Below are positions 1-7,060 of a DNA stretch of 19,649 bases, piece after piece. Numbering within the stretch: the stretch's first letter is position 1; every line of letters starts with the position of its first letter. The DNA is from Spirochaetota bacterium (GTDB taxonomy: Bacteria; Spirochaetota; Spirochaetia; DTKZ01), in contig JAKQWJ010000199.1 of NCBI GenBank assembly GCA_029562045.1, forward strand, positions 1 to 19,649, in the 5' to 3' direction. A program made the translations under genes and the position numbers. Below the pieces are notes generated by a model, which did not search any database, was not told where the DNA came from, and saw nothing but the letters and a program-made list of their open reading frames with translations.

Positions 1-160
1 CAAGCAGATCATCAAGGAAATCATCGAACTGGAAGGAGGCAAGGGGCATTCGGATCAGAAAATCGCGGATCTTTTGGCCAAGAGGGGCATTCCTCTTGCA
101 AGACGAACGGTAACGAAGTACCGCAAAGAGCTGAACATCGATTCTTCGTACAAGAGATAG
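1..160 (+). CDS. rpoN: RNA polymerase sigma-54 factor, C-terminal end (partial)
   Basis: Only the last 52 codons are present, reading from base 2 to the TAG at 158-160. Sigma-54 directs RNA polymerase to -24/-12 promoters and needs an AAA+ activator to open them. The fragment carries the RpoN box, ARRTVTKYRKE (family consensus ARRTVAKYRE), which is the helix that reads the -24 element. The preceding S-D-Q-K-I-A-D-L-L-A-K-R-G-I helix also fits the family. The gene is cut by the window edge. It is followed 15 bases later by hpf, the usual rpoN neighbour, and the same operon encodes an NtrX-like activator that should work on this sigma factor. Confidence 0.95.
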   Translation, partial: KQIIKEIIELEGGKGHSDQKIADLLAKRGIPLARRTVTKYRKELNIDSSYKR

Positions 161-175
161 GCTTGGAGGTGCAAA

Positions 176-463
176 ATGAATGTGGATATCAAAGCAGTCC
201 GTTTCGAACTCCCGGAAGAGTATCGCGAAATCATCGAAAAAAAGATCCGCAAAATCGAGTTCGCCCAGGAAATGATCGTCGATCTGCTCTGCAGCATCAC
301 GAAGGACAGGGGGTATCTCCTGGTGGCCACCATCAACTTCCGTTGGGGCGCCACCCATCATTTCAGGGTGCAGGATTTCGAACTGCGGGATGGAATAGAT
401 AAGTTGTTCGAAAAAATCGAAACCAAGGTCACAAAGGAAAAAGAAAAGATAAAGCAGCATTAG
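176..463 (+). CDS. hpf: Ribosome hibernation promoting factor, short HPF/RaiA (sigma-54 modulation protein)
   Basis: This is a 95-residue protein of the HPF/RaiA (YhbH) family. Such proteins bind the 30S decoding region in slow-growing cells and lead to inactive ribosomes. The length matches short HPF: only the beta-alpha-beta-beta-beta-alpha domain is present, without the C-terminal dimerisation domain of long HPF. A good Shine-Dalgarno (GGAGG, 165-169) lies 6 bases before the ATG at 176. The lysine-rich C-terminal tail (KVTKEKEKIKQH) is typical. Position directly after rpoN is the classic arrangement that gave the family its old 'sigma-54 modulation' name. The stop codon abuts the hprK start with no gap, so the two are probably translationally coupled. 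Confidence 0.88.
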   Translation: MNVDIKAVRFELPEEYREIIEKKIRKIEFAQEMIVDLLCSITKDRGYLLVATINFRWGATHHFRVQDFELRDGIDKLFEKIETKVTKEKEKIKQH

Positions 464-1447
464 ATGAAAGACTTTACGGTTCTCGACCTGTTGAATCTGG
501 ACCTGACGGAGCACGACGCCCTGGATCTGCGCTGCCTGGCGGGGCGGCCGGGCCTGACCCGGGTGATTCAGGTGCCCGATCTGAACAGACCCGGCCTCGC
601 CCTGGGCGGTTTCTTCGACAACTTCGCCTATCAGCGGATCCAGATCTTCGGTCGGGGGGAGAACGCGTATCTGGCGAAGCTGGCGCTGGATAACTCCTAC
701 GACAATATCCGCCGCTTTTTCCGGCACCAGATACCCTGCGTGATCTTCACCCACTCCCTGCGCCCCAGCGAGATCTTCTTCCGGATCTGCGAGGAGTCCG
801 GCTGCCCGCTCCTGCAGACGGGCCTGTCCTCGTCGGACTTTTCCGCCCGCATCATCCGGGTATTGAGCAACATCTTCGCCCCCCGGGAGACGATTCACGG
901 GGTGCTGGTGGAGGTCTTCGGTCTGGGCGTCCTCATCCGGGGCGAAAGCGGCGTGGGGAAAAGCGAAACCGCCCTGGAGCTGGTGGAACGGGGGCACCGG
1001 CTGGTGGCGGACGACGCGGTGGAGATCCGCTGCGTCTACGGGAACATTCCGCTGGGTTCCGGGGCCAACAAGGTCATCGGGCACCATATGGAGATCCGGG
1101 GTCTGGGCATCATCAACATCACCCATCTTTTCGGGGTCGGGGCCATCCGGGACAAAAAGCAGATCCAGCTGGTGGTGGAAATCGAGCATTGGGACTCGAA
1201 CAAGGATTACGACCGCATCGGCAGCCAGGCGGCCACCACCGAAATTCTGGGCATCCAGATCCCCTACCTGAAGATTCCGGTCAAGCCGGGGCGCAACATC
1301 CCCATCCTCATCGAAACGGCGGCCATGAACGAGAGGCTCAAGGGGATGGGGTACTACTCCGCGAAGGAATTCAACAAAAGCGTCCTGAAATGGCTTGAAA
1401 GCGAAAACGCCCGCACCGTATACTTGCAGAACACCGACCTATTCTGA
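464..1447 (+). CDS. hprK: HPr kinase/phosphorylase
   Basis: This bifunctional enzyme phosphorylates HPr on Ser46 using ATP or pyrophosphate and removes the phosphate with inorganic phosphate. The 327 residues match the family length. An N-terminal domain (about 1-135) precedes the catalytic domain, with Walker A GESGVGKS at 160-167, a following VADDAVEI segment, the HprK signature EIRGLGIINI at 210-219, and a C-terminal VKPGRN at 273-278. The ATG at 464 directly follows the hpf TAG (461-463) with no convincing ribosome site of its own, implying coupling. Its substrate HPr is the next gene. No enzyme I or sugar-specific EII gene is in the window, so from this sequence the pair can only be read as a phosphorylation switch, not as a transport system. 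Confidence 0.96.
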   Translation: MKDFTVLDLLNLDLTEHDALDLRCLAGRPGLTRVIQVPDLNRPGLALGGFFDNFAYQRIQIFGRGENAYLAKLALDNSYDNIRRFFRHQIPCVIFTHSLRPSEIFFRICEESGCPLLQTGLSSSDFSARIIRVLSNIFAPRETIHGVLVEVFGLGVLIRGESGVGKSETALELVERGHRLVADDAVEIRCVYGNIPLGSGANKVIGHHMEIRGLGIINITHLFGVGAIRDKKQIQLVVEIEHWDSNKDYDRIGSQAATTEILGIQIPYLKIPVKPGRNIPILIETAAMNERLKGMGYYSAKEFNKSVLKWLESENARTVYLQNTDLF

Positions 1448-1464
1448 CAATGAGCGGAGCCGCA

Positions 1465-1731
1465 ATGACGGAAAAGCAGGTTACCATAAAAAATCGCGCC
1501 GGCATCCACGCCCGGCCCGCGGCGATGATCGTGCAGACCGCCGGCAAATTCGCCTCCAGGATCAACATGATCAAGGAAAACGAAACCATCAACGCCAAAT
1601 CCATCATGGGAATCATCACCCTGGGGGCGAGCTACAACTCGACTCTCACCATACAGGCGGACGGTCCCGACGAAGAGCAGGCCGTGGAGGCCCTCTGCGC
1701 CCTTTTTGACCACCGGTTCGAGGAGGAATAG
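1465..1731 (+). CDS. ptsH: Phosphocarrier protein HPr
   Basis: HPr is a small cytoplasmic phosphocarrier: enzyme I phosphorylates it on His15 and HprK on Ser46. I chose the ATG at 1465 over the in-frame ATG at 1450. It gives an 88-residue protein, places the histidine of AGIHARPA exactly at position 15 and the serine of NAKSIMGI exactly at 46, and has GCGGAG (1454-1459) five bases upstream. Both phosphorylation sites are intact. The gene follows hprK closely, and a strong AGGAGGAA run at its 3' end (1721-1728) may serve the next gene. The role of the His15 branch cannot be judged here because no other PTS gene is visible. Confidence 0.95.
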   Translation: MTEKQVTIKNRAGIHARPAAMIVQTAGKFASRINMIKENETINAKSIMGIITLGASYNSTLTIQADGPDEEQAVEALCALFDHRFEEE

Positions 1732-2293
1732 ATTTACGGCTTCCTTCCGGGGAACGACGGGATGGACAATCATCCGGATCTTCGTCCTTCTGTCCGCCGC
1801 GGCGGGACGGATCCCCGCCCTGGAACTCACCGCCACCTGTGCGGCGGCCCCTCCGTCCGGATCCCTGACAGTCCGGCTCTCGGGGTTGGAAGAGGCGGAG
1901 CTCAGGGAACATCTGCACCAGGGGTTTCGCGCCCGGATGGAGTTCTTCATCGAGGAGTACCGGAAGAAAGACCGTTTTTTCCCCCGCCTGGGGGATGAAC
2001 TCCTTTTCCGGGCCAACCCGTCCCAGACCGGACGCTGGGATCCTTTCAGCGCCTGTTACGAACTTTCGCTTCCCGACGGGAGCCGTCATTATTATCCCCG
2101 GTGGAAAACCTTCCTGGAGGACTTCGCCGGGCTGCGGGAGTTCCCCGTTCCGGAAATCCCCGGCTCCCGGGTCTATATTCTGGTGCAGGCGAGATTTCAG
2201 AAAATGGTGTTCCTTCCACCCATGAACATCCTGACCCTGTTCCCGAACCGGAACACGGTTTCGACCTCCTGGTCGAGGTTGGGCGGCGAATGA
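1706..2293 (+). CDS. DUF4390-like exported protein upstream of ntrY
   Basis: The protein has a basic N-terminus, a hydrophobic signal-like segment (TIIRIFVLLSAAAG) and then a beta-rich domain of about 150 residues. I recognise this as resembling DUF4390, a family of unknown function often found just before NtrY-type kinases. The conserved-looking part includes a GRWDPFSACYELSL-like strand and the ending KMVFLPPMNILTLF. It was probably exported or membrane-anchored and may act with the kinase's extracytoplasmic domain; that is inference. The start is uncertain. The only usable codon is TTG at 1706, overlapping HPr by 26 bases, yet the strong AGGAGGAA at 1721-1728 points to initiation a few bases later, where no ATG, GTG or TTG is in frame. 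Its stop overlaps the next start (ATGA, 2290-2293). Confidence 0.72.
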   Translation: MTTGSRRNRFTASFRGTTGWTIIRIFVLLSAAAGRIPALELTATCAAAPPSGSLTVRLSGLEEAELREHLHQGFRARMEFFIEEYRKKDRFFPRLGDELLFRANPSQTGRWDPFSACYELSLPDGSRHYYPRWKTFLEDFAGLREFPVPEIPGSRVYILVQARFQKMVFLPPMNILTLFPNRNTVSTSWSRLGGE

Positions 2294-4062
2294 GAAGACT
2301 GTCCATTCCCAAAGGGTCCCTGACGATGCTTTTCGGCCTGGCTCTTCTCTACGTCCTCCTCATCGTGCTGGTTCTGGTCTTCTCCTCCCGGATCCTGTCG
2401 GACCTGTCGATGAACAGGGCCGTCGCCGGGGCGTTTATCGCCTCCCTGGCGGTGATCTTCAGTCTGATACTCCTCTGGGCCATCGGCATCAATCTCTTTC
2501 AGCTCCTCCGGACGGGGTCCGGGGAGAAGCCCGGCGGACGCCTCAAGTTCAGGCTGATTCTCTTCTTCCTCCTGGTCATCCTCCTGTCGTCCATCCCCCA
2601 GGCTATCCTGTCCATCAATTTCATCGGCACATCCCTGCGGACCTGGTTCAGCGCCCGCACGGCGGAATCCCTGCGGGGGGGACTCGCGGTGGCCATGCGC
2701 TACTACGGCGAAAAGGTATCCAATCTGCAGAATCTCTCCCGGAGCGGCATCGTTCTCGCCGCGCTGGAGAAAACAGGCCCCTCCGGAGTCCCGGACTGGG
2801 AAACCCTGCGCCTGGTCAACCCCGATCTGAGCTGCCTGCAGATTTTCGGCGCCGATGGAGCCAGGATCTTCGCCGCCGGAAACCCCGAGGGCTTCATCGA
2901 GGAGGGGGCCGCCCTGGCCGCCGCCGAGGGCCTTCTGCCCCGGGAAACCCGGACCGACGGGCTGAGCATCCTGCGCTCCAAAAAGAACTACACCGCCCGG
3001 GACGGCCGGCGCCGGTTCGCCGTTTTCAGCGTGACCCTTCCCCGGGACTTCGACGGGCACGCCGAGAATCTCACCTCCTCGCTGGAAACCTTCAGGCAAC
3101 TGGAAAACAACAGACGGCTCATCCTTCCGGCCTTTACCATTCTCTACGGGTTCTTCTCCTTTCCGCTGATGCTGCTGGCCATCCTGGTGAGTTTCCTGCT
3201 CAGTGACGAGATAATCCGCCCCATCGTCAATCTGGAAGAAGCCACCCGCAAAGTGGCGGACGGGGATTTCTCCCACCGCATCCTGTCCCGCTCCCGGGAC
3301 GAGCTTTCTCTTCTGGCGGGGTCCTTCAACATGATGGTGGCGGAACTGGAAAAAAGCCGGCTCAAGATCCTGCAGACCGAAAAGGTGGCGGCCTGGCAGG
3401 AGATCGCCCAGAGGCTGGCCCACGAAATCAAAAACCCCCTGACGCCCATCAAGCTGTCCGCCCAGAGGCTCCAGAAGCGGCACCGGGAGAACCCTGAGGA
3501 CTTCGGCCGGATCCTGGACTCCTCGGTGGAGTCCATCGTCCGGGAGGTGGACAATCTGGACAATCTGCTGACGGAGTTCCGCGATTTTTCCCGCCTCCCG
3601 GCCCCCCGGAAAAGGTCGACCCGGCTGAAAGCAGTGATAACCGAAGCCGCGGCCCTGTACGGCGAGCGGGCGGGAAAGATCCGCATCGAAACCGACGGGG
3701 TCCCCGAGGACCTCGCCCTCTCCCTGGACCCCGACCAGATCCGCCGGGTTTTCGCCAATCTCATCACCAACGCCGTGGATGCCATGCCCGAAGGGGGAAC
3801 CCTGCGGTTCCGGACCGACCTTGTCAAAAAGGGCAATACCCGCTACTGTAGGATACAAGTGGAAGACACCGGCGAAGGGATCGACCGCCTGCGCTTTTCC
3901 CAGGTTTTCAACCCCTATTACACCACGAAAAGCGACGGAACCGGTCTGGGTTTATCGGTGGTGGAACGCATCGTTTTCGACCACCAGGGCCAGATCTGGT
4001 TCGAATCCGAGCCGGGGGTGGGAACGACCTTTTTTATCGATCTTCCCGTGGAGACCGCATGA
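2290..4062 (+). CDS. ntrY: NtrY-like membrane sensor histidine kinase
   Basis: This is a 590-residue membrane histidine kinase. I chose the ATG at 2290 (ATGA overlap with the upstream stop) rather than the longer open frame because it leads straight into the first membrane helix. Membrane segments lie at about 11-33, 45-73, 88-107 and 287-314. An extracytoplasmic sensor region sits at about 110-285, then HAMP (about 311-362). The H-box RLAHEIKNPLTPIKLS has His378 as phospho-acceptor. The ATPase domain shows N490/N494 in the N-box, DTGEG at 526-530 and TGLGL at 551-555. Three N-terminal helices, HAMP and the KNPLTPI H-box match NtrY, and the partner regulator follows. The signal sensed is unknown; nitrogen status is the classical role in proteobacteria but is not shown here. 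Confidence 0.9.
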   Translation: MRRLSIPKGSLTMLFGLALLYVLLIVLVLVFSSRILSDLSMNRAVAGAFIASLAVIFSLILLWAIGINLFQLLRTGSGEKPGGRLKFRLILFFLLVILLSSIPQAILSINFIGTSLRTWFSARTAESLRGGLAVAMRYYGEKVSNLQNLSRSGIVLAALEKTGPSGVPDWETLRLVNPDLSCLQIFGADGARIFAAGNPEGFIEEGAALAAAEGLLPRETRTDGLSILRSKKNYTARDGRRRFAVFSVTLPRDFDGHAENLTSSLETFRQLENNRRLILPAFTILYGFFSFPLMLLAILVSFLLSDEIIRPIVNLEEATRKVADGDFSHRILSRSRDELSLLAGSFNMMVAELEKSRLKILQTEKVAAWQEIAQRLAHEIKNPLTPIKLSAQRLQKRHRENPEDFGRILDSSVESIVREVDNLDNLLTEFRDFSRLPAPRKRSTRLKAVITEAAALYGERAGKIRIETDGVPEDLALSLDPDQIRRVFANLITNAVDAMPEGGTLRFRTDLVKKGNTRYCRIQVEDTGEGIDRLRFSQVFNPYYTTKSDGTGLGLSVVERIVFDHQGQIWFESEPGVGTTFFIDLPVETA

Positions 4063-5420
4063 GCGCAATTCTGATCATAGACGACGAGGCCGGCATCCGG
4101 TCGGTGCTGGCGGAGATCCTGGAGGACGAGAAATACCGGGTTTTCACCGCCGAGGACGGCTTCGCGGGCCTGTCGGTTCTGGAACGGGAGGTCATCGATC
4201 TGGTCATCCTCGACGTGTGGCTGCCCAACATGGGGGGCATCGACGTTCTGCGGGAGATCAAGGAAAAGTTTCCCATCGTCGAGGTCATCATGATCTCCGG
4301 GCACGCCAACATCGACCTGGCGGTGAAGGCCGTCAAACTGGGGGCCTTCGATTTCCTGGAGAAACCCCTGAGTCTGGACCGGGTCATGGTCATCGTCCGG
4401 AACGCCCTGGAAATCGAAAAGCTGCGCCGGGAAAATCTGCGGCTGAAGAACTCCCTGATCTTCCAGGACGAGATGATCGGCCGCAGTCCGGAGATGGAAA
4501 AGATCCGGGAACTCATCGAGCAGAGCGCCCGCAGCGATTCCCGGGTCCTCATCACCGGACCCAACGGGACGGGAAAAGAGCTGGTGGCCCGGGAGATACA
4601 CCGGCGCAGCCTACGGGCCGCCGGACCCTTCGTGGAGGTCAACTGCGCGGCCATCCCCGAATCCCTCATCGAAAGCGAACTCTTCGGCCACGAGAAGGGC
4701 TCCTTCACCGGCGCGGTGTCCCGGAGGAAGGGCAAGTTCGAGCTGGCCCACCGGGGAACGATCTTTCTGGACGAGGTGGCGGACATGTCGCCGAGCGCCC
4801 AGGCGAAGGTGCTGCGGATAACCCAGGAGCTGCGGTTCGAGCGGGTGGGCGGGGAAGAGTCCCTGTCGGTGGACGTCCGGATCATCGCCGCCACAAACAA
4901 GAACATCCAGGAGCGGATCCGGGACGGGATGTTCCGGGAAGACCTGTTTTTCCGGCTCAATGTCATTCCCGTTTTCGTGCCCCCCCTGAAATCGCGCATA
5001 TCGGACCTTCCGCCTCTGGTGGATTATTTCATGGGCAAGTTCAAACCTCCCGGGGAGGAGAGGTCCCGGACCATCTCCGCCGACGGCATGGCGCTGCTCC
5101 AGGCCTATTCCTGGCCCGGGAACATCCGGGAGTTGAAAAACTTCATCGAGCGGATTAACATAATGAGCGACGAGCATTGCGTGTCCGCCGAAACGGTGAG
5201 ATACTACCTGGGAGAGGCGGAAAGCGCGCAGGACGACGGTTTGGGGGAGTTCGGTTCCATGGGTCTGACCGAGGCGCGGGAAGCGTTCGAAAAGCTGTAC
5301 CTCCGGAAAAAACTCGAAGCCTTCGATTACAATATCACCCGAACCGCCGAAGCCATAAAAATTTATCCCAGCAATCTCCACGGAAAGATCAAACGCCACG
5401 GGATCAGGATGGAAAAATGA
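4059..5420 (+). CDS. ntrX: NtrX-like sigma-54-dependent response regulator
   Basis: This 453-residue regulator has a receiver, AAA+ and Fis-type HTH. The receiver (1-120) has D8/D9, phospho-acceptor D52 and K102. The AAA+ domain (about 140-370) has Walker A GPNGTGKE (167-174), Walker B FLDEV with D238/E239, and arginines R293 and R299 in the sensor/finger region. The C-terminal helix-turn-helix (about 424-447, NITRTAEAIKIYPSNLHGKI) resembles NtrX. The sigma-54-contacting loop is GSFTGA (214-219) instead of the usual GAFTGA, keeping the Phe and Thr that matter most. It starts within the ntrY stop (ATGA, 4059-4062), with GTGGAG just upstream. It should activate promoters read by the sigma-54 encoded at the start of this operon; target genes are not evident. 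Confidence 0.93.
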   Translation: MSAILIIDDEAGIRSVLAEILEDEKYRVFTAEDGFAGLSVLEREVIDLVILDVWLPNMGGIDVLREIKEKFPIVEVIMISGHANIDLAVKAVKLGAFDFLEKPLSLDRVMVIVRNALEIEKLRRENLRLKNSLIFQDEMIGRSPEMEKIRELIEQSARSDSRVLITGPNGTGKELVAREIHRRSLRAAGPFVEVNCAAIPESLIESELFGHEKGSFTGAVSRRKGKFELAHRGTIFLDEVADMSPSAQAKVLRITQELRFERVGGEESLSVDVRIIAATNKNIQERIRDGMFREDLFFRLNVIPVFVPPLKSRISDLPPLVDYFMGKFKPPGEERSRTISADGMALLQAYSWPGNIRELKNFIERINIMSDEHCVSAETVRYYLGEAESAQDDGLGEFGSMGLTEAREAFEKLYLRKKLEAFDYNITRTAEAIKIYPSNLHGKIKRHGIRMEK

Positions 5421-6022
5421 AAAAACTGACCCCACGCCAGAAACAGGTCCTGGATTTCATCGGGCTCTACATTTCGGCCCACAAGTTCCCCCCCACCATC
5501 AGGGAGATATCCGAGAGGTTCTCCATCTCCATCCGGGGCGCCTACGATCATGTGACGGCTCTGCGCAGGAAAAACGTCATCCGCTGCAACGCCAACCGTT
5601 CCCGGACCATCGAAATCCTGGACAACCCGGACCGGGACGAGGAGAAGTTCCGGAGGGTCCCGGTTCTCGGAACCGTCGCGGCGGGGCGCCCCCTGCTGGC
5701 GGAAGAAAATCTGGAAGGCTACCTGACGGTCCCCGAAGCCTACCTGAAAAAGGGTAATTATTTCGCCCTGCACGTGCGGGGAGACAGCATGTCCGGCGCG
5801 GGAATCCGCAACGGCGACACCGCCGTCATTCTGCAGCAGTCCACCGCCCGGAACGGGGACATCGTCGTCGCCACCGTGGATGACGCGGTGACGTTGAAAC
5901 GGTTCTTCCAGGAGAAAAACCGGGTCAAGCTCCAGGCGGAAAACCCCGCCTACCCCCCCATTTACAGCCAGGATCTGCGGATCCTCGGGCGGCTCGCTTT
6001 TCTGATGCGCTCCTATGACTAG
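5417..6022 (+). CDS. lexA: SOS repressor LexA
   Basis: LexA represses DNA-repair genes and cleaves itself when bound to RecA filaments. The 201 residues match the family. The winged-helix N-terminus contains TPRQKQVLDFI and PPTIREISERF with recognition helix ISIRGAYDHVTALRRK, ending at RSRTIEI. The C-terminal latent protease has cleavage site A89-G90 (TVAAGRP), nucleophile Ser124 in GDSM and general base Lys161 in TLKRF. I chose the ATG at 5417 because it overlaps the ntrX stop (ATGA) and matches the family N-terminus. The long open frame upstream is a shadow of ntrX. The recognition helix differs from the E. coli/Bacillus type, so the operator sequence cannot be predicted. Coupling to a two-component regulator is unusual. 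Confidence 0.95.
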   Translation: MKKLTPRQKQVLDFIGLYISAHKFPPTIREISERFSISIRGAYDHVTALRRKNVIRCNANRSRTIEILDNPDRDEEKFRRVPVLGTVAAGRPLLAEENLEGYLTVPEAYLKKGNYFALHVRGDSMSGAGIRNGDTAVILQQSTARNGDIVVATVDDAVTLKRFFQEKNRVKLQAENPAYPPIYSQDLRILGRLAFLMRSYD

Positions 6023-6058
6023 AGCGGCGCCCCTTCATGAAAAGGGCGGGGCCCTTCC

Positions 6059-7057
6059 ATGAGCAAAGCTGAGCCTCTCTATCTCCTCCTGGGGCCGGAA
6101 ACGGGGTTGAAGAACTCCTTTCTGAACGAAATCCGTCAGGCCCTGGCCAAACGCGGCGGGGGAGAGCCGGAGGAGCACCGGTTCTACGCCTTCGACACGC
6201 CTGTCGCCGAGATCGTCTCGCTGCTCCGGAACGCCTCCCTCTTCTCCTCGTCCCGGATGGTTCTGTACCACGGGGCGGAGGAAATCCGCCGAAAGGAGGA
6301 CCTTTCCCTGCTGAGGGATTACGCGAAAAACCCCTCCCCCGACGGGGTTCTGGTCCTGATCAGCGAGAATGTTTCGGTGGACAGGAAACTCTCCGACACC
6401 GTGCCGGGGGCGGGAAAAAAAATTTTCTGGGAGCTCTTCGACAACCAGAAAAAGAGCTGGGTCCTTTCCTGCTTCAAAAGGCACGGCGCGGAGATCGACC
6501 TTCAGGCGGCGGAGCTGTTTCTGGACATCGTGAACAACGACACCCTGGAGATGGAAAGATGGTGCCGCGACCTGTGCGCCTTTCTGGGGCCCGGCACCAG
6601 GGTCACCGCCGCAGATATCGAAAAGCATCTGTGCCACGGAAAAGAGGAGACCGTCTTTTCCCTGTTCGAAAGCGTGGCGGAAAAAGATCTGGAACGGTCC
6701 CTGGAAATTCTGGACAAACTCCTCCTGGAAGGGAGCAGCCAGCCCGTTCAGCTTCTGGCGGGCCTGCTCTGGCAGTTCCGGAAGCTCCACGCCCTGGCTC
6801 TCCTCCTCGCTCAGGGCGGCTCTCTCGCCGACGGCTTCACGGCCCTGCAGATCTCCGGCAAACGGAACCAGGGGATCTACGCCGCCGCCGCGGGGAGGTT
6901 CAGCCCCGGCGAGCTGGAAAACATCATCGTTCTGTTCGCCGATTTCGACGAGGAGCTCCGCTCCTCCCGGGCGGAACTCCAGTCCCGCCTCATGGAGCTG
7001 TTTCTTTTCAGCGTCATCCGGAGGGGCGGAGTGAACATTCTGTCCTCCTCCCGGTGA
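6059..7057 (+). CDS. holA: DNA polymerase III subunit delta
   Basis: HolA is the clamp-loader delta subunit that opens the beta sliding clamp. The protein is 332 residues, the usual size. It begins PLYLLLGPETGLKNSFLNEI, the degenerate nucleotide-binding start typical of delta, with the clamp-binding region NASLFSSSRMVLYHGAEEI near residues 58-76. A middle helical domain (ETVFSLFESVAEKD) and a C-terminal collar domain rich in Leu/Arg (LLAGLLWQFRKLHAL) follow. It lies 36 bases after lexA in the same direction; the ribosome site is poor (GGGCGGGG). It ends 3 bases from the end of convergent uvrC. Clustering of lexA, holA and uvrC places three DNA-maintenance genes together. Confidence 0.88.
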   Translation: MSKAEPLYLLLGPETGLKNSFLNEIRQALAKRGGGEPEEHRFYAFDTPVAEIVSLLRNASLFSSSRMVLYHGAEEIRRKEDLSLLRDYAKNPSPDGVLVLISENVSVDRKLSDTVPGAGKKIFWELFDNQKKSWVLSCFKRHGAEIDLQAAELFLDIVNNDTLEMERWCRDLCAFLGPGTRVTAADIEKHLCHGKEETVFSLFESVAEKDLERSLEILDKLLLEGSSQPVQLLAGLLWQFRKLHALALLLAQGGSLADGFTALQISGKRNQGIYAAAAGRFSPGELENIIVLFADFDEELRSSRAELQSRLMELFLFSVIRRGGVNILSSSR

Positions 7058-7060
7058 GAA

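Noticed and set aside
1762..1998. ATG-started frame MDNHPDLRPS within the DUF4390-like gene
   Set aside because: Its product has no signal peptide or domain, whereas the overlapping frame has both.
2197..3858. Long minus-strand open frame opposite ntrY
   Set aside because: It is typical of GC-rich DNA where the opposite strand of a real gene stays open. The protein is low-complexity Gly/Gln/Asp-rich with no recognisable domain.
6023..6058. Possible hairpin between lexA and holA as a terminator
   Set aside because: Only a 5-bp CGCCC/GGGCG stem with an 11-base loop and no following T-run; too weak to call.
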